From the NCBI GenBank assembly GCA_934394985.1, contig CAKRRF010000025.1:1-37261 (forward strand): a DNA stretch of 37,261 bases, written 5' to 3'. The stretch's first letter is position 1; each line of letters opens with the position of its first letter. Shown in pieces: positions 7,796-15,770 of the stretch. Made by a program: the position numbers and the translations under genes. The DNA comes from an uncultured Marvinbryantia sp. Lineage in GTDB: Bacteria > Bacillota > Clostridia > Lachnospirales > Lachnospiraceae. Under the pieces are notes generated by a model, which was given only the letters and a program-made list of their open reading frames with translations, made no database searches and was not told the DNA's origin.

Positions 7796-7991
7796 AAAGC
7801 AACAGAAACTAAAATACAAGATGGTTGAGGTTGCGATGCTCTTGTCTGACCTGTCGGAAGAACAGAACGGCATTTATACCTGCGTGGATGCAGAAACAGA
7901 AATACCAGAAAAAGGAAAAAAGCTGGTCATGCATTTTGATTTCGATATAGTGGAGAGTGATAATGTGGCCGAGAAAACAGAAGAAAAGTGA
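7782..7991 (+). CDS. Small acidic phage protein
   Basis: 69 residues, overlapping the previous gene by 14 bases. An N-terminal helix (EKQQKLKYKMVEVAMLLSDLSEEQ) is followed by a beta-like stretch GKKLVMHFDFDIVES. No family recognised. The overlap on both sides argues for a real gene in a packed operon. Confidence 0.52.
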   Translation: MKLNEKQQKLKYKMVEVAMLLSDLSEEQNGIYTCVDAETEIPEKGKKLVMHFDFDIVESDNVAEKTEEK

Positions 7992-8124
7992 AGATGCAAT
8001 AGCAAGGATTAAAAACACGGATCCTGCTATCAAACATCCAGATAGCAAGGCATTGGAATGGATGAGGCGAAAACCTTATGAGGTGGAGAAAAAGAATGAG
8101 GACAAGGAAGAAAAAACTCAGTGA
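7963..8124 (+). CDS. Very small charged protein
   Basis: 53 residues (MWPRKQKKSEDAIARIKNTD...EEKTQ), in frame from ATG 7963 to TGA 8122. It overlaps the genes on both sides by 29 bases, and TGGAGAGTGA upstream is a fair ribosome site. Composition is dominated by Lys, Glu and Arg. It fills an otherwise empty 104-base gap; alternatively it is spurious. Confidence 0.4.
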   Translation: MWPRKQKKSEDAIARIKNTDPAIKHPDSKALEWMRRKPYEVEKKNEDKEEKTQ

Positions 8125-8395
8125 TTATGGCGTGTTTCCAGAAGATGAGAAGAAAATTCTTACCATGTGCCGCATGGCGGATAAACAGGAACGGCAGGAG
8201 CTGATGCAGATATGTATCGCTTCTGCCCCGTGCGGCATCGAAGTGTACCTGTATTGGTCCATGACTCTCAATATGAGTTACGATGAGATCAACAAGAAAG
8301 AGTACATAGCAGCCACCAGGGACGATTTCTACGGATACCGGCGGAAAGCTATGGCGAAGTTCTACGACTGGCTGAGGCTGACACGGCGGATATAG
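8096..8395 (+). CDS. Small basic phage protein, possible late-gene regulator
   Basis: 99 residues from ATG 8096, with AGGTGGAG 8 bases upstream; ATG 8078 has no ribosome site. The pattern LSDYGV...DDFYGYRRKAMAKFYDWL resembles a family of about 100-residue proteins that sit just before the terminase in Bacillota phages. Position between early and packaging genes suggests regulation of late transcription; this is inference. No canonical HTH can be read with confidence. Confidence 0.6.
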   Translation: MRTRKKKLSDYGVFPEDEKKILTMCRMADKQERQELMQICIASAPCGIEVYLYWSMTLNMSYDEINKKEYIAATRDDFYGYRRKAMAKFYDWLRLTRRI

Positions 8396-8440
8396 TGCAG
8401 AGACACGGAAAAGTGATGAGAACTATAATTGAGGTAGAAC

Positions 8441-8716
8441 ATGAACCTGAATTTAAAAATGAGAAAGCTGCAGCAGGCGATTTTGCTGAAAACCGGATTG
8501 CCGGTAAAGATCAGTCAGAGACAGTTCTATAGCCAGGAACAGAATCGGATGATAACGATGTACTCTCTTAGCGTATCTACACTGCAGCATACCAAAAAAG
8601 GACAGAAAGAAAGGGACTATGAGATTATTAGTACGGCATCCCAGATAGAAGCGTTACTGTGTTTAAAAGATATCTGGGAGCAGATGCAAGGATGGGAACA
8701 TGATACTGACACCTAA
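8441..8716 (+). CDS. Small phage protein of unknown function
   Basis: 91 residues, preceded by TTGAGGTAG. Basic N-terminus (NLKMRKLQQAILLKTGLPVKI), beta-rich middle, acidic helical end. It overlaps the terminase gene by 17 bases. Not recognised. Confidence 0.55.
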   Translation: MNLNLKMRKLQQAILLKTGLPVKISQRQFYSQEQNRMITMYSLSVSTLQHTKKGQKERDYEIISTASQIEALLCLKDIWEQMQGWEHDTDT

Positions 8717-10322
8717 GCAGAAAGCTTTTGCAGATGAATACATACGGAATAGTGGGAATGCGACACAGGCGGCGATTGCGGCCGGGTACAGTGCAAAAAG
8801 TGCGAGATATATAGCTGCTCAGAACTTATCAAAACTCAACATAGCTGCCTATATTGCAGAGCGGCAAAAAGAAATCGAATCATCTCGTATCTGCGATCTG
8901 AAAGAGATACAGGAGTTCAGGAGCCGTGTGATGCGTGGTGAAGAGAAAGATTCGTTTGGTCTGGAGATCGGAGCAGGAGACCGCCTGAAGGCCGCAAACG
9001 ATCTGGAAAAGGCGCTGACCATCAAACAACAGTTTGAGGAGAAGCAAAAGGCAGAAGAACGTGCCAGACAATGCGGTATATATCACATAGATCTGGATGT
9101 GATCGCTGATGTATTCCATCCAATGATCCGAGACATCAGGAGTGGGCGGCATTCAGAGTACATATTACCTGGAGGACGAGGATCTACCAAGTCCTCTGGG
9201 ATTTCCTGCATTGTACCAGAACTGATGAAGAATAACCCAAATATCCATGCGCTGGTACTGCGTAAGGTCGGGAATACCATTAAGGACTCTGTATACGCAC
9301 AGATGAAATGGGGAATAGACAAACTCAATCTGAATGAGGAATTTACCTGCAAGGTATCCCCAATGGAGATTACATATAAGGCAACCGGACAGAAGATTTA
9401 TTTTCGTGGTGCGGATGATCCATTAAAGATCAAATCAATCAAACCAGAATTTGGTTATATCGGGATTGTCTGGTTTGAAGAATTGGATCAGTTTGCAGGA
9501 CCGGAAGAGATCCGAAACATCCAGCAGTCCGCATTACGAGGCGGTGATATCGCCTACAAATTCAAATCATTCAATCCACCGAGAAGCAAGAATAACTGGG
9601 CGAACGAATACACGGCAGAAGCAGAACAGAAAGACGAAAAAGCTCTTGTATGCCGTAGTACATACAAGGATGTACCGGAAGAATGGCTGGGAGAAATCTT
9701 TCTGAATGATGCAGAGCATCTGAAAGAAACCAATCCAGATGCCTATGATAATGAATACATGGGTGTAGCTAACGGCAATGGTGGCAATGTCTTTGAATTC
9801 ATCGAGGAGCGAACTATCACAGATGAAGAGATCAGCCACATGGATCGCATATACCAAGGCACAGACTGGGGATGGTATCCAGATCAATATGCATTTGTGC
9901 GGCTGTATTATGATGCAGATAAAGAGACAATATACTTCATAGACGAGATATACGAGAATAAGAAATCAAATGAATGGACAGCAGGAGAAATCAAACGGCG
10001 AGGATATGATGATTATGAGATCACTTGTGATTCTGCAGAACCAAAATCTGTAACAGACTACAGAGACTATGGTTTGGCTGCCAGAGGAGCTATTAAGGGC
10101 CCTGGTAGCATTGAATACTCAATGAAATGGTGGCAGAAGCGGAAACTGGTTATGGATCCAGCGAGAACACCAAACGTCTGTAAAGAATTCAAAGGCTATG
10201 AATATGAGCGGGACAAGGATGGGAATATCATTACCGGTTATCCAGATCACGATAACCATCTGATAGATGCAAGCCGGTACGCTACAGAGCCATTGTGGAG
10301 AAGAAGAGGAAACAGCGCATAA
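8700..10322 (+). CDS. Fused terminase: small-subunit DNA-binding domain plus large-subunit ATPase/nuclease
   Basis: 540 residues. Residues 1-125 match the terminase small subunit: LTPKQKAFADEYIRNSGNATQAAIAAGYS HTH, then a helical oligomerisation region. From about residue 126 the sequence is a PBSX-type large terminase: Walker A GGRGSTKSS (158-166), Walker B IVWFEE (256-261), coupling motif near SFNPP (290-294), and an RNase H-like nuclease with acidic residues D389 (GTDWG), D444 (CDSAEP) and D523 (HLIDASRY). The enzyme cuts and pumps phage DNA into the procapsid through the portal encoded next (TAATG overlap). Most phages encode TerS and TerL as separate genes; no separate terS exists here. 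The Walker A has Thr where Gly is commonest. Confidence 0.92.
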   Translation: MILTPKQKAFADEYIRNSGNATQAAIAAGYSAKSARYIAAQNLSKLNIAAYIAERQKEIESSRICDLKEIQEFRSRVMRGEEKDSFGLEIGAGDRLKAANDLEKALTIKQQFEEKQKAEERARQCGIYHIDLDVIADVFHPMIRDIRSGRHSEYILPGGRGSTKSSGISCIVPELMKNNPNIHALVLRKVGNTIKDSVYAQMKWGIDKLNLNEEFTCKVSPMEITYKATGQKIYFRGADDPLKIKSIKPEFGYIGIVWFEELDQFAGPEEIRNIQQSALRGGDIAYKFKSFNPPRSKNNWANEYTAEAEQKDEKALVCRSTYKDVPEEWLGEIFLNDAEHLKETNPDAYDNEYMGVANGNGGNVFEFIEERTITDEEISHMDRIYQGTDWGWYPDQYAFVRLYYDADKETIYFIDEIYENKKSNEWTAGEIKRRGYDDYEITCDSAEPKSVTDYRDYGLAARGAIKGPGSIEYSMKWWQKRKLVMDPARTPNVCKEFKGYEYERDKDGNIITGYPDHDNHLIDASRYATEPLWRRRGNSA

Positions 10323-11773
10323 TGGGAATCATATCAGCAATTAAAAGGTGGATAGGGATGTTTTTTAAGAATCAGGCAGAGAAAGACTTTCAGACGGATA
10401 TAATTGAATCACCCGTGATGGAAGCGATGATACAGAATTGTGCGAGCATATATGCAGGAAGACCGAGCTGGATAAGCTCAGGCGATAGAATCAAGACTAT
10501 CAATTTTGCAAAGTCTGTGTGCTCCGAAACAGCCAGACTTGCGACACTGGCTATCGGAATACAGATCGATGGATCTGTGAGAGCTACATGGTTCCAGGAG
10601 CAGATTGATAAGATATATTTTCAAATTCGCCACTGGGTAGAATATGGATGCGCTTATGGCACTGTGTTTATCAAGCCGAACGGGACTGGATTTGATATGT
10701 TTACGCCGCTCGATGTGGCACTGACTGATTGCGATAATCAGGAAATCAGAGGAATTATCTTTAAGGACCAGTATGCAGATGGGGATAAATACTACACACG
10801 GCTTGAATATCACAGGTTTGTGGATAGCGAGGTTGATGGAATTAAGGTATCCCCGTACTACATCAGTAACCGAACATATGTATCATCTACACCAGATAGC
10901 ATTGGAAAACAGATTGCTATGAGTAAAACGAAGTGGGCTGGATTAATGGAAGACACGCCACCAATTCTGAAAGGGAATAATGAGAGCCTTGACGGTCCGA
11001 TGTTTGGCGTGTTTCGGACGCCACAGGCAAATAATCTTGATTTGAATACCGTTCTGGGGCTTCCAATCTTTGCAGAAGCTATCGAAGAACTGAAAGATCT
11101 TGATATAGCATACAGCCGCAATTCTGGGGAGATATTTGATTCTGAAAAGATCATCTTGGCAGATGACAGACTTCTGATCCCAGACGGCACACCAATCAAG
11201 AACAGGAATACAAAATATAATGAGAATCGAAAAAAAGAAATGAAGCTTCCTCATTATGTGAAAAATGTATTCGGGCAGGAAGACAAGGAATTCTATCAGG
11301 AGATCAACCCACAGCTTAACACAGATATCAGAATTACTGGCATAAATGCTCTTTTAAGCCAGTTAGGTTACAAGATCGGATTTTCCAATGGCTATTTCGT
11401 ATTCAATGAATCTAGTGGCATTCAGACGGCTACAGGAGTGGAAGCGGAACAGCAGAGAACGATTCAGTTCATCAAAGATGTGAGAGACAAGTTGGAATCC
11501 TGCCTTGACGGAGCCATCTACGCAATGAACGTGTACGCTGATCTATATGGACTTGCACCGGTTGGAACCTACGAAGTCAATTATGATTTTGGTGACATCA
11601 CATATTCTTATGAAAATGATAAGCAGACGTGGTGGAGCTATGTGAATACAGGCAGAGTACCGTTCTGGTATTATCTCGTTAAATTCGAGGGATTCTCAGA
11701 AGAGGATGCAAAGGCTCTTGCAGACGAAGCACAGCAGCAACAGCAAGATAGCGGTCTGTTCGGTGATGAATGA
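10322..11773 (+). CDS. Portal protein (SPP1 Gp6-like)
   Basis: 483 residues from ATG 10322, which overlaps the terminase stop by one base. The family pattern is seen in ARLATLAIGIQIDG near 73-86, WVEYGCAYGTVFIKPN near 105-120, ITGINALLSQLGYKIGFSNGYF near 340-365, and a Gln/Asp-rich C-terminal tail (EAQQQQQDSG). The portal dodecamer sits at one capsid vertex, docks the terminase and is the DNA channel. Downstream minor capsid genes overlap by ATGATG, so translation is coupled. Confidence 0.88.
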   Translation: MGIISAIKRWIGMFFKNQAEKDFQTDIIESPVMEAMIQNCASIYAGRPSWISSGDRIKTINFAKSVCSETARLATLAIGIQIDGSVRATWFQEQIDKIYFQIRHWVEYGCAYGTVFIKPNGTGFDMFTPLDVALTDCDNQEIRGIIFKDQYADGDKYYTRLEYHRFVDSEVDGIKVSPYYISNRTYVSSTPDSIGKQIAMSKTKWAGLMEDTPPILKGNNESLDGPMFGVFRTPQANNLDLNTVLGLPIFAEAIEELKDLDIAYSRNSGEIFDSEKIILADDRLLIPDGTPIKNRNTKYNENRKKEMKLPHYVKNVFGQEDKEFYQEINPQLNTDIRITGINALLSQLGYKIGFSNGYFVFNESSGIQTATGVEAEQQRTIQFIKDVRDKLESCLDGAIYAMNVYADLYGLAPVGTYEVNYDFGDITYSYENDKQTWWSYVNTGRVPFWYYLVKFEGFSEEDAKALADEAQQQQQDSGLFGDE

Positions 11774-12198
11774 TGAAAAAAGATATAGTTGGCAGTGTAC
11801 ACATAGAACTGAATCTGGATCGCATAACCGGAAATCTGGATAAAGCACAGATGGCACTAAATCAGCAGATCGTAGCAGACAGCACACCATACATCCCATT
11901 TCAGCAGGGAGCGTTAAGATCACAGGTCAGATACCCGGATGGAATGACAGGCGGAACTATAGAATGGTATGCGCCATACGCCCATTATCAGTACATGGGA
12001 GAGGTATATGGCCCGAACATCCCAAAGAAGGATGCAGATGGCAATATAATAGGCTGGTGGTCACCACCGGTAAAATATCCAACAGGGCGAAAGTTACAAT
12101 ACCATGAGCCAGGGACCGGCGCAAAATGGTTTGAGCTGGCAAAAGCTGAACATTTGCCAGAATGGAAAGAGTTGGTAAAAAGAAAGTTGGTGGAATGA
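11770..12198 (+). CDS. Minor capsid protein (Minor_capsid_2-like)
   Basis: 142 residues (141 from the second ATG). The motif DSTPYIPFQQGALRSQVRYPD at about 38-58, followed by WYAPYAHYQYMGEVYGPNIP and GTGAKWFELAKAEH, is typical of the Minor_capsid_2 family of Bacillota siphoviruses, probably head-tail joining. It is placed here before the major capsid rather than after it. It overlaps its neighbours by 4 bases on both sides. Confidence 0.8.
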   Translation: MMKKDIVGSVHIELNLDRITGNLDKAQMALNQQIVADSTPYIPFQQGALRSQVRYPDGMTGGTIEWYAPYAHYQYMGEVYGPNIPKKDADGNIIGWWSPPVKYPTGRKLQYHEPGTGAKWFELAKAEHLPEWKELVKRKLVE

Positions 12199-13466
12199 TG
12201 CTGGAACCGGATTACTTTTTGGGGAAAGAAGACCGTCTGATAGAGATCTTCCGGAAGTTAGAGGATGATATACTGCACGATATCACAAGACGTCTGGTAA
12301 ATGCCGGTGAGCTAACAGCTACAGCAGATCGGTTATTATACCGGCTACAGCAGATGGGAGAGAGCCGGGAATACATAGAACAGAAGTTGGCTGAGTATAT
12401 GGATATGAGTCGGGCAGAACTCAGGAAGATATTGCAGAACGCTGTTCTGGCATCGTGGGCGAGTGACGAAGAGACTTTGAAGCAGATGGGCCTTGTGGTA
12501 TCGCCGCCACTGAAAAACCCACTTGTGATCCAGATTATGGATGCTGAGTACCGGAAGACACTTGGTGAACTGTCCAACCTCACCAGAACCACAATGGACC
12601 AAGCACAGAAAGATCTTATCAACCTGATGGACGAAGCAGAGATGAGAGTGGCAGCAGGAGCGGAAAGTTACACGCAGGCAACAGCAGATGTGTTAGATCG
12701 GTACGCTGGTCGTGGCGTGATGGTCACGTATCCGACCGGCACAAAGCGAACATTGGAAGCTGCTGTGCGGTGCTGTGTGGTCACATCCATGAATCAGACA
12801 GCCGCACAGGTGACAAACCAGTATATTGTGGAAACAAAAAGTGAATATGTATTGATCTCTGCTCATACCGGAGCCAGGCCACAGAAAGAGGGACAACCGT
12901 ACTGTGCTGGTCACGAAAACTGGCAAGGAAAAGTATACCGGATACGTGGATCAGAACCGGGCTATCCAAATCTGTTGGAATCCACAGGATACAACATTGA
13001 TCCAGTTACCGGACAAGGGAAAGTGGTGAATCCTCTCGGACTGCACGGCTATAACTGCAGGCATAGCCACCAAATGTGGGATAAGGATCTGCGGAATCCA
13101 TATCTGGATGAAAATGGCAATCTGAAGATCAGCACAGAGGAGAACCAGAAGAAATATGATCTGATGCAGGAGCAACGAAAAATGGAGCGGTCGATCAGGG
13201 CAACCAAGCGCAGGCTCCTGACGATGCAAACAGAACTAAATATGTTGTCGGATGGAACACCGGAAAAAGCAGACATACAGAACAAATACGATGTGCTAGC
13301 ATATAAACTGACACGGCAGAACAAAGCGTACAACGATTTTTGCGATCGGAACAATATGGCTCCACAATATGAGCGAAACAAGGTGGCTGGTTACGGATAC
13401 GATCAGGAACGGCGAAGCAAATCCGGTGCAAAACGATATAAGCAGAAAGCGGTATATAACTCATGA
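12195..13466 (+). CDS. Phage minor capsid protein (Minor_capsid_1 / Mu F-like relative)
   Basis: 423 residues from ATG 12195 (ATG 12198 is equally possible; an in-frame ATG at 12162 lies in the previous gene). The N-terminus LEPDYFLGKEDRLIEIFRKL is typical of Minor_capsid_1. The C-terminal half carries GLHGYNCRHSH (near 284-294), the conserved CRH core shared with Mu F-type head morphogenesis proteins, followed by a coiled-coil region. It is thought to sit inside the capsid near the portal. Confidence 0.85.
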   Translation: MMLEPDYFLGKEDRLIEIFRKLEDDILHDITRRLVNAGELTATADRLLYRLQQMGESREYIEQKLAEYMDMSRAELRKILQNAVLASWASDEETLKQMGLVVSPPLKNPLVIQIMDAEYRKTLGELSNLTRTTMDQAQKDLINLMDEAEMRVAAGAESYTQATADVLDRYAGRGVMVTYPTGTKRTLEAAVRCCVVTSMNQTAAQVTNQYIVETKSEYVLISAHTGARPQKEGQPYCAGHENWQGKVYRIRGSEPGYPNLLESTGYNIDPVTGQGKVVNPLGLHGYNCRHSHQMWDKDLRNPYLDENGNLKISTEENQKKYDLMQEQRKMERSIRATKRRLLTMQTELNMLSDGTPEKADIQNKYDVLAYKLTRQNKAYNDFCDRNNMAPQYERNKVAGYGYDQERRSKSGAKRYKQKAVYNS

Positions 13467-13768
13467 ATTGGTTAGATATGATTCAGCAGATACTTTCCAT
13501 CTGCGGTGGAATTTCTTTAATTGGCGGAGCTGTGGCGGTAATTCACAAATGGATATCACCAGCCATTAAACTCAATGAGAGGGTGGAAGTACTGGAACAG
13601 CACGACAGACAGGATTTTGAGACATTGAAGCGGATATCTGAAAGAGATTCCATGATTCTTGAAGTGCTGTCTACTATGCTGGACAGTCAGATCAGCGGAA
13701 ACAACACGGAACAACTAAAAAAAACGAGAGAGAAGCTTACACAGTATTTAGCGCAGAATCAGCGCTAG
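13463..13768 (+). CDS. Small membrane-anchored coiled-coil protein
   Basis: 101 residues, overlapping the minor capsid gene by 4 bases. One hydrophobic segment (about 6-28) is followed by Lys/Trp and then a long amphipathic helix (LNERVEVLEQHDRQDFETLKRISERD) and a charged tail. The architecture resembles haemolysin XhlA-like or holin-associated proteins, but I cannot assign it. Its place within the packaging operon is odd for a lysis gene. Confidence 0.55.
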   Translation: MNWLDMIQQILSICGGISLIGGAVAVIHKWISPAIKLNERVEVLEQHDRQDFETLKRISERDSMILEVLSTMLDSQISGNNTEQLKKTREKLTQYLAQNQR

Positions 13769-13773
13769 CATGG

Positions 13774-13989
13774 ATGAGGTACGGGCTTGTGAATGTCTAT
13801 GATTTTACAGTTCCGGAATTGAACTACTTCCGGGATGTCTGCAACTTTACAGAACCAGAACGAGAATTATTCGAACTACGGGCAAAGTGCGTACCTCTGG
13901 AGCAATGCGCTGAGAGAATGAATGTGAGTGTGTCCACCGCCAAGCGGATCAGCCGGAGAGTAAACCGAAAAATATTAAAAGTAAGCTGA
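13774..13989 (+). CDS. Small sigma-70 region-4-like HTH protein
   Basis: 71 residues from ATG 13774. The N-terminal VYDFTVPELNYFRDVCNFTEPERELFELRAK and the HTH at about 42-65 (LEQCAERMNVSVSTAKRISRRVNRKI) have the layout of sigma-70 region 4/LuxR-type HTH. The same small family occurs in many Bacillota phages near late genes. A DNA-binding or polymerase-recruiting role in late transcription is inferred. A strong terminator lies 215 bases downstream, so it may act on the accessory and capsid units beyond it. A competing 10-codon frame from ATG 13770 is ignored. Confidence 0.65.
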   Translation: MRYGLVNVYDFTVPELNYFRDVCNFTEPERELFELRAKCVPLEQCAERMNVSVSTAKRISRRVNRKILKVS

Positions 13990-14054
13990 AAGGATGCTTG
14001 CTATTCTCTGTGAACAGGCTATATACTGAATATAGCATAGATCACGGAGGTATA

Positions 14055-14186
14055 ATGATGAATAACTTCAATCTCGCTTCTGACGTAATCAAAGAAGCAA
14101 AAGTACAGACCAAGCGGTGGAGAACTGCTTGCATAGTGGCAGCAGTAGGATGGATTGCAACGGCAGTTAAATTATTGATGCAGTGA
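14055..14186 (+). CDS. Tiny single-pass membrane protein
   Basis: 43 residues from ATG 14055 (or 14058), with GGAGG at 14046-14050. An amphipathic, basic N-terminal half is followed by a hydrophobic segment at 24-41 (TACIVAAVGWIATAVKLL). It is the last gene before a factor-independent terminator. The 65 bases before it (13990-14054) show no gene. Function unknown; a small holin or antiholin is one possibility. Confidence 0.5.
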   Translation: MMNNFNLASDVIKEAKVQTKRWRTACIVAAVGWIATAVKLLMQ

Positions 14187-14204
14187 TACTTTTCTGACAC
14201 TATT

Positions 14205-14240
14205 AAGAACCTTAGATGAACTGTCTGAGGTTCTTTTTTT
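14205..14240 (+). terminator. Rho-independent terminator
   Basis: AGAACCTTAGA (14206-14216) pairs with TCTGAGGTTCT (14224-14234; one G-U), with a 7-base loop and then a run of T (14235-14240). It ends the packaging/minor capsid transcript. It lies on the strand of the upstream genes, and a new unit starts at 14281. Confidence 0.88.
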
Positions 14241-14280
14241 ATGCAAAAATATAACCAGAAAGAAGCATAGGAGGTATTTT

Positions 14281-14724
14281 ATGTACCCTTACAATACAAT
14301 GATAGATCCACAGCAGTTTGCGAATGAACAGGCTATGTTACAGAACCGAATCAATCAGCTTGAACAGCAGAGAAATCAGCAGATGGGAATGTACTCTGGT
14401 CAGAATCAGCAGGTACAGGCACCTACATCCAACGTAAATTGGATACAGGTAGCCGGTATCGAGGGAGCAAGGAACCAGATTGTGCAACCGGGACATACTG
14501 CATGGATGATGGACAACAATAGTCCAATTTTCTACGTGAAATCAGTTGATGGCATGGGAAGCGCAACGTTCAAGATGTTTCAGTTTATGGAAATACAGCC
14601 AGAAGCTCATAAAACGGCTGAGAATCAAAATAGCAATGCAAATGGTGACTATGTTACACGAAAAGAATTTGACGCTTTATTGAAGCGTTTAGGAGAGTTA
14701 CCAGATGAGGAGGTATCAGAATGA
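14281..14724 (+). CDS. Gln/Asn-rich phage protein of the accessory virion module
   Basis: 147 residues, preceded by ATAGGAGG. The N-terminus is a Gln-rich helix (EQAMLQNRINQLEQQRNQQMG), the middle is a compact beta module (WIQVAGIEGARNQIVQPGHTAWMMDNNSPIFYVKSVD) and the C-terminus ends in YVTRKEFDALLKRLGEL. I recognise this gene as a recurrent companion of the next one and of the Cys-triplet gene in gut Bacillota prophages. Function unknown; virion-associated is inferred from place. It overlaps the next start by 4 bases. Confidence 0.7.
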   Translation: MYPYNTMIDPQQFANEQAMLQNRINQLEQQRNQQMGMYSGQNQQVQAPTSNVNWIQVAGIEGARNQIVQPGHTAWMMDNNSPIFYVKSVDGMGSATFKMFQFMEIQPEAHKTAENQNSNANGDYVTRKEFDALLKRLGELPDEEVSE

Positions 14725-14981
14725 ATCCATTAATGAGTATGATTAGTGGCATGGGTGGAGGGAATAATCCGATGTCTGCAATGATGCAGGCAATGCAGGT
14801 TATTAACCAGATCAAGAAGTCTGGTAATCCACAGGCGATGCTGAACCAGATGGCACAGACCAATCCGAATATTAAGCAGGCTATGGATATGTGCAAAGGG
14901 AAGAACCCACAGCAGATTTTTGAGAATGGATGCAGGCAGAATGGAATTGACCCGGCACAGTTTACCGGGATGCTGAAATAA
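14721..14981 (+). CDS. Met/Gly/Asn-rich small protein of the accessory module
   Basis: 86 residues. Met- and Asn-rich, low complexity at the start (MSMISGMGGGNNPMSAMMQAM), then an NQMAQTNPNIKQAMDMCKGKNPQQIFENGC helical pattern. It forms a fixed pair with the preceding gene in this phage group. It is followed by the terminator region of the antisense HNH gene. Function unknown. Confidence 0.68.
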   Translation: MNPLMSMISGMGGGNNPMSAMMQAMQVINQIKKSGNPQAMLNQMAQTNPNIKQAMDMCKGKNPQQIFENGCRQNGIDPAQFTGMLK

Positions 14982-15003
14982 AAAAGTGGGGATTACTCCC
15001 CAC
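14979..15003 (-). terminator. Terminator of the antisense HNH gene
   Basis: GTGGGGA (14986-14992) and TCCCCAC (14997-15003) form a 7-bp stem with a 4-base loop. Read on the minus strand it is followed by TTTTTTATTTC, a U-tract, so it is oriented to stop the HNH transcript. The HNH stop codon lies in the hairpin. Confidence 0.75.
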
Positions 15004-15637
15004 AATATGAATCTTTTCTATGAAATTTTGGAACATTTATCGCTTGTTCAAAAGTAAAACCATTTACAGACATTCGTTTTTCAATAAAATCATAGTCAAG
15101 ATTTAATTCTCTGCACCAGTCAGCTAAAATTTGGGTTTTACCCTTGTAAGTAATAAAACGGTTATTTCTTTTATTTTTGGATTGCTCATTAAAAGGAATC
15201 CATTTGCAATTATTTGGACAATAATCTTTATTATAGTCAATGCGCTCAATAGTAAGAGAATCATTATAACCATTTGCATAAGCCCAATTCATAAAAGAAA
15301 CAAAGTCATTGTTCCAGTCAGCACACAAATGAATACCTTTTGCACCATAATATCTATATTCTTGTGAAGACGGATTATTACAACGACGTTTCATATTACA
15401 CCAAGTATTGTAAAGCCTTGTATGCCGCATACCATGTGTTTTATTTCTACTTTCAAATTTGAAACATCCGCACGACTTAGTATGCCCGGATAATAAATCC
15501 GTAGATTGGACAATAGTTTCGTTTCCGCAATCACATTTGCATAACCATGTAGCACGTCCACGTTTTGTACTTCCTGAACGATTGATAACAGTAAGTTTGC
15601 CAAAACGTTGATTTGATAAATCTTTAAGTTTGGACAT
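14993..15637 (-). CDS. HNH homing-endonuclease-like protein (free-standing mobile gene)
   Basis: 214 residues from ATG at 15637 (minus), with AGGTG 8 bases upstream; the longer open frame includes leader RNA and is rejected. N-terminal module RFGKLTVINRSG...WLCKCDCGNE...SCGC (residues about 11-59) with Cys knuckles. The central region contains LTIERIDYNKDYCPNNCKWIPFNEQSKNKRNNR (129-160), the E-R-x-D/N-C-x-W/N-x-R pattern of HNH-type phage homing enzymes. The C-terminal 50 residues (ITYKGKTQILADWCRELNL...) look like a DNA-recognition repeat. It is the only antisense gene of the head region and has its own promoter, structured leader and terminator, as expected for an invasive element inserted in a virion operon. 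Cleavage activity is inferred. Confidence 0.78.
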   Translation of the reverse strand: MSKLKDLSNQRFGKLTVINRSGSTKRGRATWLCKCDCGNETIVQSTDLLSGHTKSCGCFKFESRNKTHGMRHTRLYNTWCNMKRRCNNPSSQEYRYYGAKGIHLCADWNNDFVSFMNWAYANGYNDSLTIERIDYNKDYCPNNCKWIPFNEQSKNKRNNRFITYKGKTQILADWCRELNLDYDFIEKRMSVNGFTFEQAINVPKFHRKDSYCGE

Positions 15638-15664
15638 AAAAATAACACCTTGCCTTTCTGATGT

Positions 15665-15733
15665 ACGCCTTAAATGGAATGTGGGAAAATCACTAAGGCA
15701 TGTGACTTTCGGGTCGCGAATCCCTATTCCCAC
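15665..15733 (-). promoter_or_regulatory. Structured, pseudoknotted leader RNA of the HNH gene
   Basis: On the minus strand the predicted transcript begins GUGGGAAUAGGG. P1: GUGGGAA (15733-15727) with UUCCCAC (15687-15681). P2: GGG (15724-15722) with CCC (15713-15711), followed by a GAAA joint. P3: GUCAC (15706-15702) with GUGAU (15693-15689). The P3 loop AUGCCUUA (15701-15694) is complementary over 8 bases, one G-U, to UAAGGCGU (15672-15665) just outside P1, giving a pseudoknot. The ribosome site begins about 15 bases after the pseudoknot. I do not recognise it as a named riboswitch or ribozyme. Confidence 0.6.
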
Positions 15734-15739
15734 ATAAAT

Positions 15740-15768
15740 ATTATATCATAAATTTTCTTGTTAAACAA
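15740..15768 (-). promoter_or_regulatory. Sigma-A-type promoter for the HNH gene
   Basis: On the minus strand, TTGTTT (15768-15763) and TATAAT (15745-15740) are separated by exactly 17 bases. The predicted +1 is position 15733, the first base of leader stem P1. Confidence 0.78.
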
Positions 15769-15770
15769 TG

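Noticed and set aside
15665..15733. Hammerhead ribozyme (CGAAAG in the HNH leader)
   Set aside because: No CUGANGA core on the same strand; the GAAA is a joint between two stems.
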